Part shown: positions 7,734-15,737 of the stretch, one piece after another
Position numbering within the stretch: the first letter of the stretch is position 1
How the letters are laid out: each line of letters starts with the position of its first letter
Source: JAVWIF01 sp036639635
GTDB lineage: Bacteria > Bacillota_I > Bacilli_A > Erysipelotrichales > Erysipelotrichaceae
DNA length: 17,570 nt
Assembly (NCBI GenBank): GCA_036639635.1
Contig: JAVWIF010000039.1
Span: 1-17,570 of the forward strand
Direction: 5' to 3'
Position numbers and translations under genes: made by a program
Notes under the pieces: model-generated
Database searches by the model: none
The model's input: only the letters and a program-made list of their open reading frames with translations
What the model was told of the DNA's origin: nothing

Positions 7734-8774
7734 ATGAATAAAGACTATGTATTAGATTTTGCAGAAAAACTATTAAAGATTGATTCACCTACAGGATACA
7801 CAAAAGATGCTATTCATTTTGTGCAAGAAGAAGCAAAGCGTTTAGGTTATCTTACCAAACAGAATTTGAAAGGCAACTTATTAATTTATGTAGATGGTAA
7901 AAACAAAGCGAAAACCCTTGGGCTATGTGCCCATTGTGATACCTTAGGATTAATGGTGCGCTCTATTAAAAGTGATGGGAAACTTGCGCTAACAAATATT
8001 GGCGGTCCAATTATTCCGACCTTAGATGGTGAATACTGTCGTATTATTACAAGAGATAAGAAAACATATACCGGCACTATTCTATCTACTTCACCAGCTG
8101 TCCATGTCTTTAAAGATGCCTCTAGTAAATCGCGTGATATTGATAATATGGAAATACGTATTGATGAACTCGTAAAAAGTACACAAGATACCCTTGCTTT
8201 AGGTATTCAAAATGGGGATTATATCGCAATTGACCCAAAGGTCCAAATTACCAATAGTGGTTTTATTAAATCACGTTTTCTAGATGATAAGATTAGTGTT
8301 GCTATCTTAATGGGGATTTTAGAACATTTGAAAACAGAACAGATAATACCAGCATATAACCTAGTTTTTATGATGAGTACTTATGAAGAAGTAGGGCATG
8401 GTATGGCACATATTCCTAGTGAAATAAGTGAACTATTAGCAGTTGATATGGGTTGTATTGGGTTAGACTTAGCTTGTAGCGAACAAGATGTTAGTATTTG
8501 TGCAAAAGATTCTTCTGGTCCTTATGATTATGAAATGACTTCACGTTTAGCTGCTTTAGCAAAACAAAATAACCTTAGATACGCACTTGATATCTATCCA
8601 CAATATAGTTCTGATGTAAGTGCTGCGAGAACTGGTGGCAATGATATAAAAGGTGCTTTAATAGGACCTGGCGTGCACGCTTCTCATGGTATGGAACGTA
8701 CGCACATAGATGGTGTTATGAATACCATGAAATTAATTCTAGCTTATATTAATGATGAAACAAAGTACGACTAG
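7734..8774 (+). CDS. M42 family metallo-aminopeptidase (glutamyl aminopeptidase/PepA-like)
   Basis: From the ATG at 7734 the protein has 346 residues, typical of M42 peptidases. All expected dinuclear metal-site elements are visible: AHCD with H67 and D69, LDDK with bridging D184, YEE with E218 (general base) and E219, VDMG with D238, and a C-terminal HASHGMERTH in which H318 is the likely ligand. M42 enzymes form large tetrahedral cytoplasmic complexes that trim N-terminal residues from short peptides; the exact residue preference is not readable here. It lacks a signal peptide. It is co-transcribed with pyrR, with only 10 bases between the genes. A functional link between pyrimidine control and peptide trimming is not obvious; co-transcription may simply reflect gene packing. 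Confidence 0.9.
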   Translation: MNKDYVLDFAEKLLKIDSPTGYTKDAIHFVQEEAKRLGYLTKQNLKGNLLIYVDGKNKAKTLGLCAHCDTLGLMVRSIKSDGKLALTNIGGPIIPTLDGEYCRIITRDKKTYTGTILSTSPAVHVFKDASSKSRDIDNMEIRIDELVKSTQDTLALGIQNGDYIAIDPKVQITNSGFIKSRFLDDKISVAILMGILEHLKTEQIIPAYNLVFMMSTYEEVGHGMAHIPSEISELLAVDMGCIGLDLACSEQDVSICAKDSSGPYDYEMTSRLAALAKQNNLRYALDIYPQYSSDVSAARTGGNDIKGALIGPGVHASHGMERTHIDGVMNTMKLILAYINDETKYD

Positions 8775-8788
8775 TATTTTGTTTTTTT
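8758..8788 (+). terminator. Probable terminator at the end of the M42 peptidase gene
   Basis: AAACAAAGTAC (8758-8768) pairs with GTATTTTGTTT (8774-8784) through 11 positions including one G-U, with loop GACTA, and is followed by more T residues. The stop codon TAG (8772-8774) runs from the loop into the first base of the right arm. The stem is AT-rich, so it is weaker than the others here. Confidence 0.55.
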
Positions 8789-8823
8789 CTAGGCGCGTAA
8801 GTAGCACGATATCTAACAAATTA

Positions 8824-8832
8824 TGTTATAAT
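8824..8832 (+). promoter_or_regulatory. Extended -10 promoter of pepF
   Basis: TGTTATAAT contains a perfect TATAAT (8827-8832) with a TGn extension. No good -35 box is visible. The transcript would start near 8839; the ribosome binding site AGAAGGG (8853-8859) lies six bases before the ATG at 8866. Confidence 0.6.
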
Positions 8833-8865
8833 AAAACCACATAAATATAGAAAGAAGGGCACAAT

Positions 8866-10617
8866 ATGCAAGAATGGTCATTAGAACAATTATACAAAGG
8901 ATACGACGATCCTGCTTTTCAAAATGATTTTAAAGATTTTGATAAAGCCATTGAAAAATGCAATCAATTAGCAGCAAGTTTAACTCATGATAACGAAGTT
9001 GAAACATTAGAAAAAATCCTTTCCTATTTAGAGGAATATAAACTAAAAGAAATGAAATTATTTAGTTATGTAGAGCTGCGAGAAAGTTGTGATACAACTG
9101 ACTCACAAACCGTTTCTTACGTGAATCAAATCATTCAAAAGATAAGTGGCTTATCAAAAACCAATGCTAAATTCAATCGTTATATAGCAGAAGTAGATAA
9201 CTTAGATACCTATATTAGTGAACACAAGTCTTTACAAGAATATAGCTATTTATTAAGTGAAACAAAAAAAGATGCCGTTCATTTATTAAGTAATGAAGTA
9301 GAAGAAGTGCTTGCGAAAATGGATATTTCAGGTGGTGGTGCTTGGTCTTCTTTACAATCCTATTTGACAAGTACTTTAGAAGTGGAGTATCAAGGAGAAA
9401 CAACTACCTTATCACAGATTCGTAATTTAGCTTATGATGCAGATAGTGCAGTACGAAAGAGTGCTTATGAAGCCGAATTAAAAGCCTATGATAAAATAAA
9501 AGATGCTATCGCTTTTGCTTTAAACAATATTAAAACACAAGTAAATACAGAATGTGATTTACGTGGATTTGCTTCTCCTTTAGATATGAGTTTACATCAA
9601 TCTCACATGCAAAAAGAAACACTAGAAGCTATGCTTGAAGCGATGGTAGAATATATGCCAAAGTTCCAGGCTTATTTAAGAAGAAAAGCGGAATTATTAG
9701 GTTATCAAAATGGTCTTCCTTGGTTTGAATTATTTGCTCCTCTTGGTAGTACTAACCATAAGTATTCCTTAGAAGAAGCCCATGCATATTTAATTAATCA
9801 CTTCCGTCCTTTTGCGGATGACTTAGCAGATATGATTGATACTGCCTTCAAAGATCAATGGATTGATTTTTACCCACGTAAAGGAAAAGTTGGTGGAGCT
9901 TTCTGTTCTAACCTTCCTTTTATTAAACAAAGCCGTGTCCTCACAAACTATGATGGAACAATCGGTGATATTGTAACCCTTGCTCATGAACTCGGTCACG
10001 CTTACCATGGTTATTTAATTGAAGATCATCATTTATTAAACACTGATTATTCTATGCCCGTTGCTGAAACAGCTTCGACATTTAATGAAAATATCATTAT
10101 GAATGCCGCAATTGATGAAGCAAGTGGTGAAGAAAAAATAGCCCTTATTGAAAATCAATTACAGGACTTAGCGCAGATTATTTGTGATATTTATTCACGT
10201 TTTTTATTCGAGAAAGCTGTATTTGAGAAAAGTAAAAAAGGGTTTATGTTCGCAGATGAATTAGAACAAATGATGCTTGATGCACAAAAGCAAGCATATG
10301 GAGATGGATTAGACCCAACGTACTTACATCCTTATATGTGGGTGAACAAAGGTCATTATTATTCTTCTGATTTGAGTTTCTATAACTTCCCTTATGCGTT
10401 TGGTGGTTTATTCGCACGTGGTCTAGTTGTAAAATATCAAGAAGAAGGTCAACCATTTGTGGATAAATATCGTAAGATGTTACACGCAACGACGGTTTCT
10501 AGTGTAGAAGATGTTGCTAAAATTTGTGATATCGATTTACGAAATAAAAACTTTTGGAAAACAAGTTTAGATACTTGTGTATCACGTATTGATGAATTCT
10601 TAGCATTAACAAAATAA
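8866..10617 (+). CDS. pepF: Oligoendopeptidase F (M3B family)
   Basis: The 583-residue protein matches the length of PepF-type oligoendopeptidases (about 600). The zinc site is complete: HELGH at 374-378 (H374, E375, H378) and the third ligand E401 in PVAETASTFNE. The N-terminal helical part with YLEEYKLKEMKLFSYVELR, and the block SFYNFPYAFGGLFARGL near the C-terminus that contributes to substrate binding, are also typical. These enzymes act in the cytoplasm on peptides of roughly 7-17 residues and serve in peptide nutrition and turnover. There is no signal peptide. The gene is a single transcription unit with its own promoter and a strong terminator shared with the convergent SGNH gene. Confidence 0.95.
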   Translation: MQEWSLEQLYKGYDDPAFQNDFKDFDKAIEKCNQLAASLTHDNEVETLEKILSYLEEYKLKEMKLFSYVELRESCDTTDSQTVSYVNQIIQKISGLSKTNAKFNRYIAEVDNLDTYISEHKSLQEYSYLLSETKKDAVHLLSNEVEEVLAKMDISGGGAWSSLQSYLTSTLEVEYQGETTTLSQIRNLAYDADSAVRKSAYEAELKAYDKIKDAIAFALNNIKTQVNTECDLRGFASPLDMSLHQSHMQKETLEAMLEAMVEYMPKFQAYLRRKAELLGYQNGLPWFELFAPLGSTNHKYSLEEAHAYLINHFRPFADDLADMIDTAFKDQWIDFYPRKGKVGGAFCSNLPFIKQSRVLTNYDGTIGDIVTLAHELGHAYHGYLIEDHHLLNTDYSMPVAETASTFNENIIMNAAIDEASGEEKIALIENQLQDLAQIICDIYSRFLFEKAVFEKSKKGFMFADELEQMMLDAQKQAYGDGLDPTYLHPYMWVNKGHYYSSDLSFYNFPYAFGGLFARGLVVKYQEEGQPFVDKYRKMLHATTVSSVEDVAKICDIDLRNKNFWKTSLDTCVSRIDEFLALTK

Positions 10618-10619
10618 TT

Positions 10620-10651
10620 CAAAAAGGATATGGTTGCCCATATCCTTTTTG
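10620..10651. terminator. Bidirectional terminator between pepF and the convergent SGNH-like gene
   Basis: CAAAAAGGATATGG (10620-10633) and CCATATCCTTTTTG (10638-10651) form a perfect 14-bp stem with a TTGC loop. The A/T tracts at both ends of the stem let it serve pepF (plus strand) and the gene ending at 10689 (minus strand). Confidence 0.9.
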
Positions 10652-10688
10652 TTAGACCAATTATAATACCATCCAAAGATAATCTATA

Positions 10689-11741
10689 TTATTGTATTGC
10701 ATCCTCATCATCGTTTGATTCTATCATGATTATTCTTTGTTCCTCATATATCTTATAGGAAGCATCAAAAGCGTCTTTCACTTCTTGAGAGGTTGTTGGT
10801 GATAGTTTGGTATGCTCTTCTAAATACTCTGCCATTTCTTTCGTGACCTTTTGTGCGCCGAAATCATTCATATGATTTCCGCCATCATAACTGTCAACGT
10901 TCCAGTCAATGGTAAATGATTTCATATCTGTATTTAAATCGAAGAAAGGGATTTTATTATCGTCAGCAAATTTTTTCGCAACTTCAGCTTTTGATGTTGC
11001 CCATTCTATCGTTGGAAACTTAACAAACAAGAGTTGAATATTGTGTTTTTTACATAATGAAATAATTTTCTCAATATATTCTTTTCCATTCTCATTCATT
11101 GGCAACTCGGCATTTACTCGACTCATATAATTTCTTTCAATGGGTGCCAAAGGAGAAACATTAACATTTAAAAAATATCCTTTAAAGCCAATTGGTTCCA
11201 CTCTTTCACTATCTTCAGGAGCAATTTTATTCATTGTTTCTTGATGGTTTTGTTGGGTATGGTTTTCTAAAAGCATACGTTTATCTGCGCTATTAAAGTT
11301 TGAAGAAGCATCATGAATTGCTTGTAAACGTACATTCTCTGATTGAAGTGAATTGATTACTTTAGACATTCGAACTTTTAAGCCTATCGGTTTACTAAAT
11401 AATTCATTGATTTCTAATACCACCACTTTGGGTTTCTGATACTCTAGTGCATCTAATAATTGATAATAAGATAACCATGCAGGTTGTGCAGGAGCGCCTA
11501 GTGCATAACTAGTAATTTGTTTTTCCTTCCAATAAACTAGAGGCGAAAAAGAGCGATATACAAAGCTATCACCAAGGACTAACAAATCAATTGTATTTGG
11601 TTTTTCATTATGAATACGTTCAAGATGAGGATAGGTAGCTATTGTACAACCATTTTCACCTGCTAATGCAACTGAAGATGGCATAAAAAAAACAGCAAGC
11701 ATGCAAACAAGTAATAGTTTTATCGTTCTTTTAGTCTTCAT
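10689..11741 (-). CDS. Secreted SGNH-hydrolase-like protein
   Basis: The 350-residue protein begins with a signal peptide (charged MKTKRTIK, hydrophobic core, likely cut after ALA at 27) and shows an SGNH/GDSL-type fold. LLVLGDSF carries the candidate nucleophile S59, and a C-terminal DGGNHMNDFGA carries candidate H290 with D286 or D283. LEYQKPKVVVLEINELF (about 99-115) resembles block motifs of the AlgX/DltD-like SGNH proteins that act on cell-surface polymers. Such proteins often work with a membrane-bound O-acyltransferase (MBOAT), but no such partner is in this window. The D-to-H spacing (DxxxH instead of the usual DxxH) is slightly off. The last 40 residues are a charged tail ending in an acidic run. 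AGGAGA six bases before the ATG fixes the start. Substrate and reaction are unknown; an inactive binding role is also possible. Confidence 0.65.
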   Translation of the reverse strand: MKTKRTIKLLLVCMLAVFFMPSSVALAGENGCTIATYPHLERIHNEKPNTIDLLVLGDSFVYRSFSPLVYWKEKQITSYALGAPAQPAWLSYYQLLDALEYQKPKVVVLEINELFSKPIGLKVRMSKVINSLQSENVRLQAIHDASSNFNSADKRMLLENHTQQNHQETMNKIAPEDSERVEPIGFKGYFLNVNVSPLAPIERNYMSRVNAELPMNENGKEYIEKIISLCKKHNIQLLFVKFPTIEWATSKAEVAKKFADDNKIPFFDLNTDMKSFTIDWNVDSYDGGNHMNDFGAQKVTKEMAEYLEEHTKLSPTTSQEVKDAFDASYKIYEEQRIIMIESNDDEDAIQ

Positions 11742-11765
11742 AAAGTATCTCCTATTTATGTATAT

Positions 11766-11794
11766 AGCATAGCATATTTAGGGATTTTTGTAAG
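11766..11794 (-). promoter_or_regulatory. Promoter of the SGNH-like gene
   Basis: On the minus strand CTTACA (11794-11789) and TATGCT (11771-11766) are spaced by 17 bases, each matching the consensus at four of six positions. The start near 11759 leaves an 18-base leader holding only the ribosome binding site. Confidence 0.5.
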
Positions 11795-11835
11795 GTTTTT
11801 ATTATTTTTTTAGCAAGTAAATGCAACACTTCCAA

Positions 11836-11853
11836 TGATGAAATATTTCATCA
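11836..11853. repeat. 18-bp perfect palindrome, possible operator
   Basis: TGATGAAATATTTCATCA is its own reverse complement. It lies 7 bases after the stop of the ATC-hydrolase-family gene and about 40 bases upstream of the -35 box of the SGNH-like gene. No T tract follows on either strand, so it is a better candidate for a protein-binding site than for a terminator. The cognate regulator is unknown. Confidence 0.5.
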
Positions 11854-11860
11854 ACAAAGC

Positions 11861-12355
11861 TTATTTTCGATAATAACGAAGGTGGCAAATTTCATCACCA
11901 TTCGCGATAGTTTTCTTTAAATCTAACGCACATCCATAAGACTCTCCAATACCACGATCTCCACACATTGCAATATCACAAAGTTGTGCTATTTTTTCAT
12001 CACTGCAACCAGCTTTTTGCCAAGCTTTTACGAGTGGGCAGTAATGAAAATGAATTTCTAATTGATCATCGCTACAATTTTGCACCTTCATTTCAAACAT
12101 CCATTGTGCAGGCTTCGTGAATAATGTTTTACGTAAGCCTTTTAAACTGCTTGTATTTCCTTGTTTTACTAGAAGTTTTCCCTGCCCTAGTCCACAACGC
12201 TTAATTGCTTCAGAGCCGAATTCAACTGGATCTAACCCTCTTTTTTCACCCTCATCGCACAATAAATATAGCCAAGCAGCTCGTTGTTCTAGTTGACCAC
12301 GTACTGCTTGCACAATCGGGTTTGTAATCTTTGCTTCATTTGTAATTTTACTCAT
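11861..12355 (-). CDS. L-2-amino-thiazoline-4-carboxylic acid hydrolase family protein (PF14196-like)
   Basis: The 164-residue cytoplasmic protein shows the cysteine-rich C-terminal half of this family: HFHYCPLVKAW (102-112), a cysteine at 126 and another at 131 in LCDIAMCGDRG, then LKKTIANGDEICHLRYY (146-162). The founding enzyme opens the thiazoline ring of L-ATC in a cysteine-forming pathway of Pseudomonas. Most Firmicute members are uncharacterised, and the retained Cys/His residues suggest either metal binding or thiol chemistry. No cysteine or sulfur gene lies nearby, so the enzyme activity is not supported by context. AAGAGG six bases before the ATG supports the start. It appears to be a single-gene unit, with a -10 box upstream. 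Confidence 0.65.
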   Translation of the reverse strand: MSKITNEAKITNPIVQAVRGQLEQRAAWLYLLCDEGEKRGLDPVEFGSEAIKRCGLGQGKLLVKQGNTSSLKGLRKTLFTKPAQWMFEMKVQNCSDDQLEIHFHYCPLVKAWQKAGCSDEKIAQLCDIAMCGDRGIGESYGCALDLKKTIANGDEICHLRYYRK

Positions 12356-12397
12356 ACTTAGCCTCTTTCTATCATTGAAATTGATTATCTATATTTC

Positions 12398-12403
12398 ATT
12401 ATA
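12398..12403 (-). promoter_or_regulatory. Probable -10 box for the ATC-hydrolase-family gene
   Basis: TATAAT on the minus strand, about 40 bases before the ATG at 12355. No convincing -35 hexamer stands at the usual spacing. Confidence 0.4.
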
Positions 12404-12450
12404 CTATCGTAACTAATAAAAGAATAGCTAATAATTTATACTTTACACAT

Positions 12451-12486
12451 AAAAAAATCGTGTTCTGGGAGAAACACGATTTTTTT
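12451..12486. terminator. Strong bidirectional-looking rho-independent terminator
   Basis: AAAAAAATCGTGTT (12451-12464) and AACACGATTTTTTT (12473-12486) form a perfect 14-bp stem with an 8-base loop and seven T residues on either strand. It lies 250 bases beyond the stop of the sensing operon on the minus strand, so it may be where that transcript ends. It could equally be the tail of a lost plus-strand gene. Confidence 0.8.
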
Positions 12487-12639
12487 AAAGAAAAAGGATT
12501 AATTCAAGCTTGGCTGGTAACAATCTTAAATTATGGTATTGCAGATATCTTTATTATGTTTGGTCTCTTATCTGCACCTTTATTATATATCCAAAAGTGT
12601 AGTAAAATCTTGTTATCTTTAGCAAAGATTTGTTATTAG
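12487..12639 (+). pseudogene. Possible remnant of a membrane-protein gene
   Basis: This frame encodes about 50 residues ending at a TAG, including the hydrophobic stretch AWLVTILNYGIADIFIMFGL followed by LSAPLLYIQKCSK. It looks like one membrane helix or more with a cytoplasmic basic end. There is no ribosome binding site or good start codon, and upstream in the same frame stands the terminator hairpin. If real, it is a C-terminal fragment of a decayed gene. The alternative is a chance open frame in AT-rich DNA. I cannot assign a family. Confidence 0.2.
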
Positions 12640-12737
12640 TCTGTGATAATAGAAGACGATTTTATATAGCTTGACGTTAACCTTTAGCATATCTCATAAC
12701 ATATATATCCTTTCAAACAAAAGTAATAGTACTTGTA

Positions 12738-14255
12738 CTATGCTTCATCTTCAAAAGTATTGCGGTATATTTTCGGAGTAACTCCAACGTACTTTTTAAA
12801 TATTTTGGTAAAATAATTTTGTCCTTGAAAACCTACCGCATACGCAATCTCTTTTATTTGTTCATTGCTTTGTAATAATTTCTTACTAGCTTCTACTCTT
12901 CGCTCACTTACAAGTTCTGTAAACGTTTTATTACAAGAGTTATTTAGTAATTTACTAATGTAGTAAGGAGAAACATGCAAGCTATCGGCTAAATCACTTA
13001 AGGTGATTTGCTTACGATAATTTGAATCGATATAACGGATTGCTTGTTTTACTAATGCGTTTGTATTCTTAAAACGTTCTTCCACAATACACGAATACAA
13101 ACGCTGTAAGTTTTGTTTTAGAAACATTGGTACTTCTTGTTCTGGATGAAGACATGTTTGTAGCTGTTCCATCTCAATATTTATCTTTTTAATCGTTGGA
13201 TATTGCTGATAAGTTTCTTGTAAAAGTGCATGAAATAATTGATGAAGGATATCAATGACATCTTGGGATGATTTTGATATTAATGCAAGGTTTAAAGCTT
13301 GTGCTTTTTTACGTAAACTTTCTTCATCCATCTTTTCAAAAATATTCATAAAATCAATGACATATTTATGAACATCCATGGTTTCTATTTGAATATTTTC
13401 CCCTTGATTACTGAGTGATATTAAAGCTGATACATTACTACCACAGCGCTCTCTTGCAAGTAAAAATGATGCGTGTAATTTACGACTTTCATTTACAACA
13501 CAGCCAATTCCAATGGTATATCCATTAAAGTCTAATTGATTTAATACTTCAGCACATTCTTCGATATCCTCTTTTTGCATAACCTCTTCAGAAAAAACAA
13601 AGAATATTTCACTACCATGAAACGCTTGTTCAATACAATGATATTGATTTCTAGAAAAACGATCTTTAATGTTCATAAGAAGTTCATTTTCGTAGTGATT
13701 ACGTGTTAAAATAAAACAAAAACCACTACATAATTTAGGATTTAAAAGCTTTAAATTTTTCCGTATAATCAACTCTGATTCATTTGATATAATTGAATAC
13801 ACACATTTATTTTCCACCATCGGCGTAATCTTGTGGATTTTTTCTAATAATTCACTTTTATCAATTTCTTCGCTTTTCAGCGTTTCAATATGTTTTACAA
13901 CATGTTGTAGTGTTTCAATTAATTGCGCAATATTATAAGGTTTTAATATGAAATCAACAACACCCAGACGAATTGCTTCTTGTGCGTATTCAAAATAATT
14001 ATAAGAAGATAAAATCAGAAATTCACAATCTTCATTGTATTCTTTAATTCTTTTTATGATTTCAAGACCACTCATACCTGGTAAGTTTATATCTGCTAAG
14101 ATAATTTGTGGATGATGTTGTTCATAAGTAGCAAGTGCTTCTAGCCCGTTTTTTGTAGCATAAATTTCTTCAATATCATGAAAATTATCTTGGATAATTT
14201 TATGCAACGTTTCTCGCTCTATCTGTTCATCTTCAATAATCATAAGTCGTAACAT
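12738..14255 (-). CDS. Response regulator with AraC-type DNA-binding domain (YesN-like)
   Basis: From the ATG at 14255 the protein has 505 residues. It begins with a receiver domain (about 1-118) with acidic pocket E8/D9, phosphorylation site D55 in ADINLPGMSG and conserved K105 in FILKPY. A long central region (about 130-395) of the YesN type follows, then a C-terminal AraC helix-turn-helix pair (about 402-500) with LADSLHVSPYYISKLL and IKEIAYAVGFQGQNYFTKIF. It should be phosphorylated by the kinase encoded just upstream and activate transcription, probably of carbohydrate genes. A longer frame from an ATG at 14270 exists, but GGAG at 14268-14265 points to the start at 14255, which also puts the receiver residues at canonical positions. 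The gene overlaps the kinase gene by 23 bases. Confidence 0.92.
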   Translation of the reverse strand: MLRLMIIEDEQIERETLHKIIQDNFHDIEEIYATKNGLEALATYEQHHPQIILADINLPGMSGLEIIKRIKEYNEDCEFLILSSYNYFEYAQEAIRLGVVDFILKPYNIAQLIETLQHVVKHIETLKSEEIDKSELLEKIHKITPMVENKCVYSIISNESELIIRKNLKLLNPKLCSGFCFILTRNHYENELLMNIKDRFSRNQYHCIEQAFHGSEIFFVFSEEVMQKEDIEECAEVLNQLDFNGYTIGIGCVVNESRKLHASFLLARERCGSNVSALISLSNQGENIQIETMDVHKYVIDFMNIFEKMDEESLRKKAQALNLALISKSSQDVIDILHQLFHALLQETYQQYPTIKKINIEMEQLQTCLHPEQEVPMFLKQNLQRLYSCIVEERFKNTNALVKQAIRYIDSNYRKQITLSDLADSLHVSPYYISKLLNNSCNKTFTELVSERRVEASKKLLQSNEQIKEIAYAVGFQGQNYFTKIFKKYVGVTPKIYRNTFEDEA

Positions 14256-15729
14256 TTTTACCATCTCCATCCAATTTTATGCGAATTATTATTTCAAACC
14301 CACATTCTTCCATACTATTAACTAGAATTCTTACAGCATCACCATAAAACACCTTTAAACGTCGTGTAACGCTATATAAGCCAATATGTTCCCTTGTATC
14401 ATCACTTACTCTAAAGTCATTTAGAACAAGCTTTTCTAGCTGATCTGCTTCCATTCCCTCACCGTTATCACTTACTGAAATAACAATCTCTTTTTCTTGC
14501 AAAGTAAACTCTAAACGTACAATACCATCTTCTATCGTATCTTTTAAACCATGAGAAACAGCATTTTCTACCAGTGGCTGTAACACCATGGTCGGCATTT
14601 TAATATCTGGAATATTAGTTTCTTCATCTATTTCAAAATGAATGCGTTCACCAAAACGCTTTTCTTGAATATACATATAATTACGAATTGCTGTTATCTC
14701 ATTTGATAAACAACTAATCTTATTGGCATTATCTAAACTGTAACGCAACAATTGACTCGTCTTTTCCATTAACTCACTTGTCTCATAAGCCCCTTCACTA
14801 TATGCCTTTTTATAAATCATATTTAACGTATTAAATAAGAAATGTGGATTTATTTGACTTTGTAAAACTCTTAATTCTCCCTGAGCCAAAAGCTCATCTT
14901 TCTTTAAGCTTTCATTTTGTTGTTCAAGTATCCGCTTTTCTAACTCCGCTTTTTCTTCCGCATTCATAATATTATTTCTAACTTTTCCTGCCATATCTTC
15001 TAATACCATACATAAAATATTCATTTCTTGATTGGTATTTGATATCTTTGTTAAATCATACTTTCCTTTTTTTATCCGATTCATATTATTAATAATCTTT
15101 TCAATGGGAACTGTAATACTTTTCATCGTACTATTAGAAAAGTTAATTAACCATCCAATAATAAAGATTATAAATGTCATTGATAATACTTTTAATTTGG
15201 TTTGATTACGAATAACAACTTCTTTTTGATACTGCATATCTTCAGTTGCTAATTGATAATATTCACTACTTGTTTGTGCAATTAATTCATATTCATATAA
15301 TAATTCTTGATACTCAATACTAAATTCTTTCCCTTGTTTTAAATTTGCTTGTGCTACTACTTCTGCTTGTTTACTGTATTCATTGACCATATTCTTAAGT
15401 GCTTCTAAACGCCATGTTTCTTTATCATTAATAAATGTTTCCTTTACACTATCTATATTCTTTAAACAAGCTTTTTTATAATCCGTATATACAGTATAAT
15501 CCGTTGTACTAGGAGTATCCAAATAAATTTGAAAACTCTCATTCATATGATTCACGTTCTCATAAAAATGATTTAACTCATTATACGATATAAATGTTGT
15601 ATTAAATGTTTGGATCGTTAAATCATTAATCAATATATAAATAGTACATACAATGACAATAGCTACCATTAAAGTCATATTATAATTAAAAAACTTATTT
15701 CGAATACTTTCGGTTGTTTTCATCTTCAT
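14233..15729 (-). CDS. LytS/YesM-type sensor histidine kinase
   Basis: The 498-residue protein has a first membrane span (about 18-36), an extracellular helical region of about 145 residues, a second span (about 180-198), a HAMP domain (about 199-252), a coiled-coil linker (255-290) and a His_kinase/HATPase module of the LytS family. The phospho-acceptor is H296 in QINPHFLFN; the N box is LVENAVSHG (N389), and the ATP lid region shows DNGEGM (421-426) and GLYSV. The extracellular part carries no recognised ligand domain, which fits a partner lipoprotein presenting the signal. The ribosome binding site AGGTGA overlaps the stop codon of the lipoprotein gene, and the response regulator start lies within this gene, so all three are tightly coupled. 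It ends with TGA. Confidence 0.93.
   Translation of the reverse strand: MKMKTTESIRNKFFNYNMTLMVAIVIVCTIYILINDLTIQTFNTTFISYNELNHFYENVNHMNESFQIYLDTPSTTDYTVYTDYKKACLKNIDSVKETFINDKETWRLEALKNMVNEYSKQAEVVAQANLKQGKEFSIEYQELLYEYELIAQTSSEYYQLATEDMQYQKEVVIRNQTKLKVLSMTFIIFIIGWLINFSNSTMKSITVPIEKIINNMNRIKKGKYDLTKISNTNQEMNILCMVLEDMAGKVRNNIMNAEEKAELEKRILEQQNESLKKDELLAQGELRVLQSQINPHFLFNTLNMIYKKAYSEGAYETSELMEKTSQLLRYSLDNANKISCLSNEITAIRNYMYIQEKRFGERIHFEIDEETNIPDIKMPTMVLQPLVENAVSHGLKDTIEDGIVRLEFTLQEKEIVISVSDNGEGMEADQLEKLVLNDFRVSDDTREHIGLYSVTRRLKVFYGDAVRILVNSMEECGFEIIIRIKLDGDGKNVTTYDY
14265..14268 (-). promoter_or_regulatory. Ribosome binding site deciding the response regulator start
   Basis: GGAG lies nine bases before the ATG at 14255, while the ATG at 14270 has no comparable site before it and overlaps this one. 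The site lies inside the kinase gene, upstream of its TGA stop. Confidence 0.65.
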
Positions 15730-15737
15730 ATACTCAC

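Larger units (their letters stand above)
12356..12737. other. 382-base gap between the ATC-family gene and the response regulator gene
   Basis: The gap holds a -10 box for the left gene, a strong hairpin terminator at 12451-12486, a hydrophobic open frame that may be a gene remnant at 12487-12639, and about 100 bases with no clear signal. At 12726-12741 a small 6-bp hairpin overlaps the stop of the response regulator gene; it is too weak to be a confident terminator. I see no tRNA, repeat array or insertion sequence end. Confidence 0.6.

Noticed and set aside
11836..11853. Reading the 18-bp palindrome as a Rex operator or as a terminator
   Set aside because: The half-site TGATGAAA does not match the TTGTTAA-type Rex half-site, and there is no T tract for termination.
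12671..12700. TTGACG as a -35 box for a plus-strand promoter
   Set aside because: No acceptable -10 follows at 16-18 bases and there is no plus-strand gene downstream.
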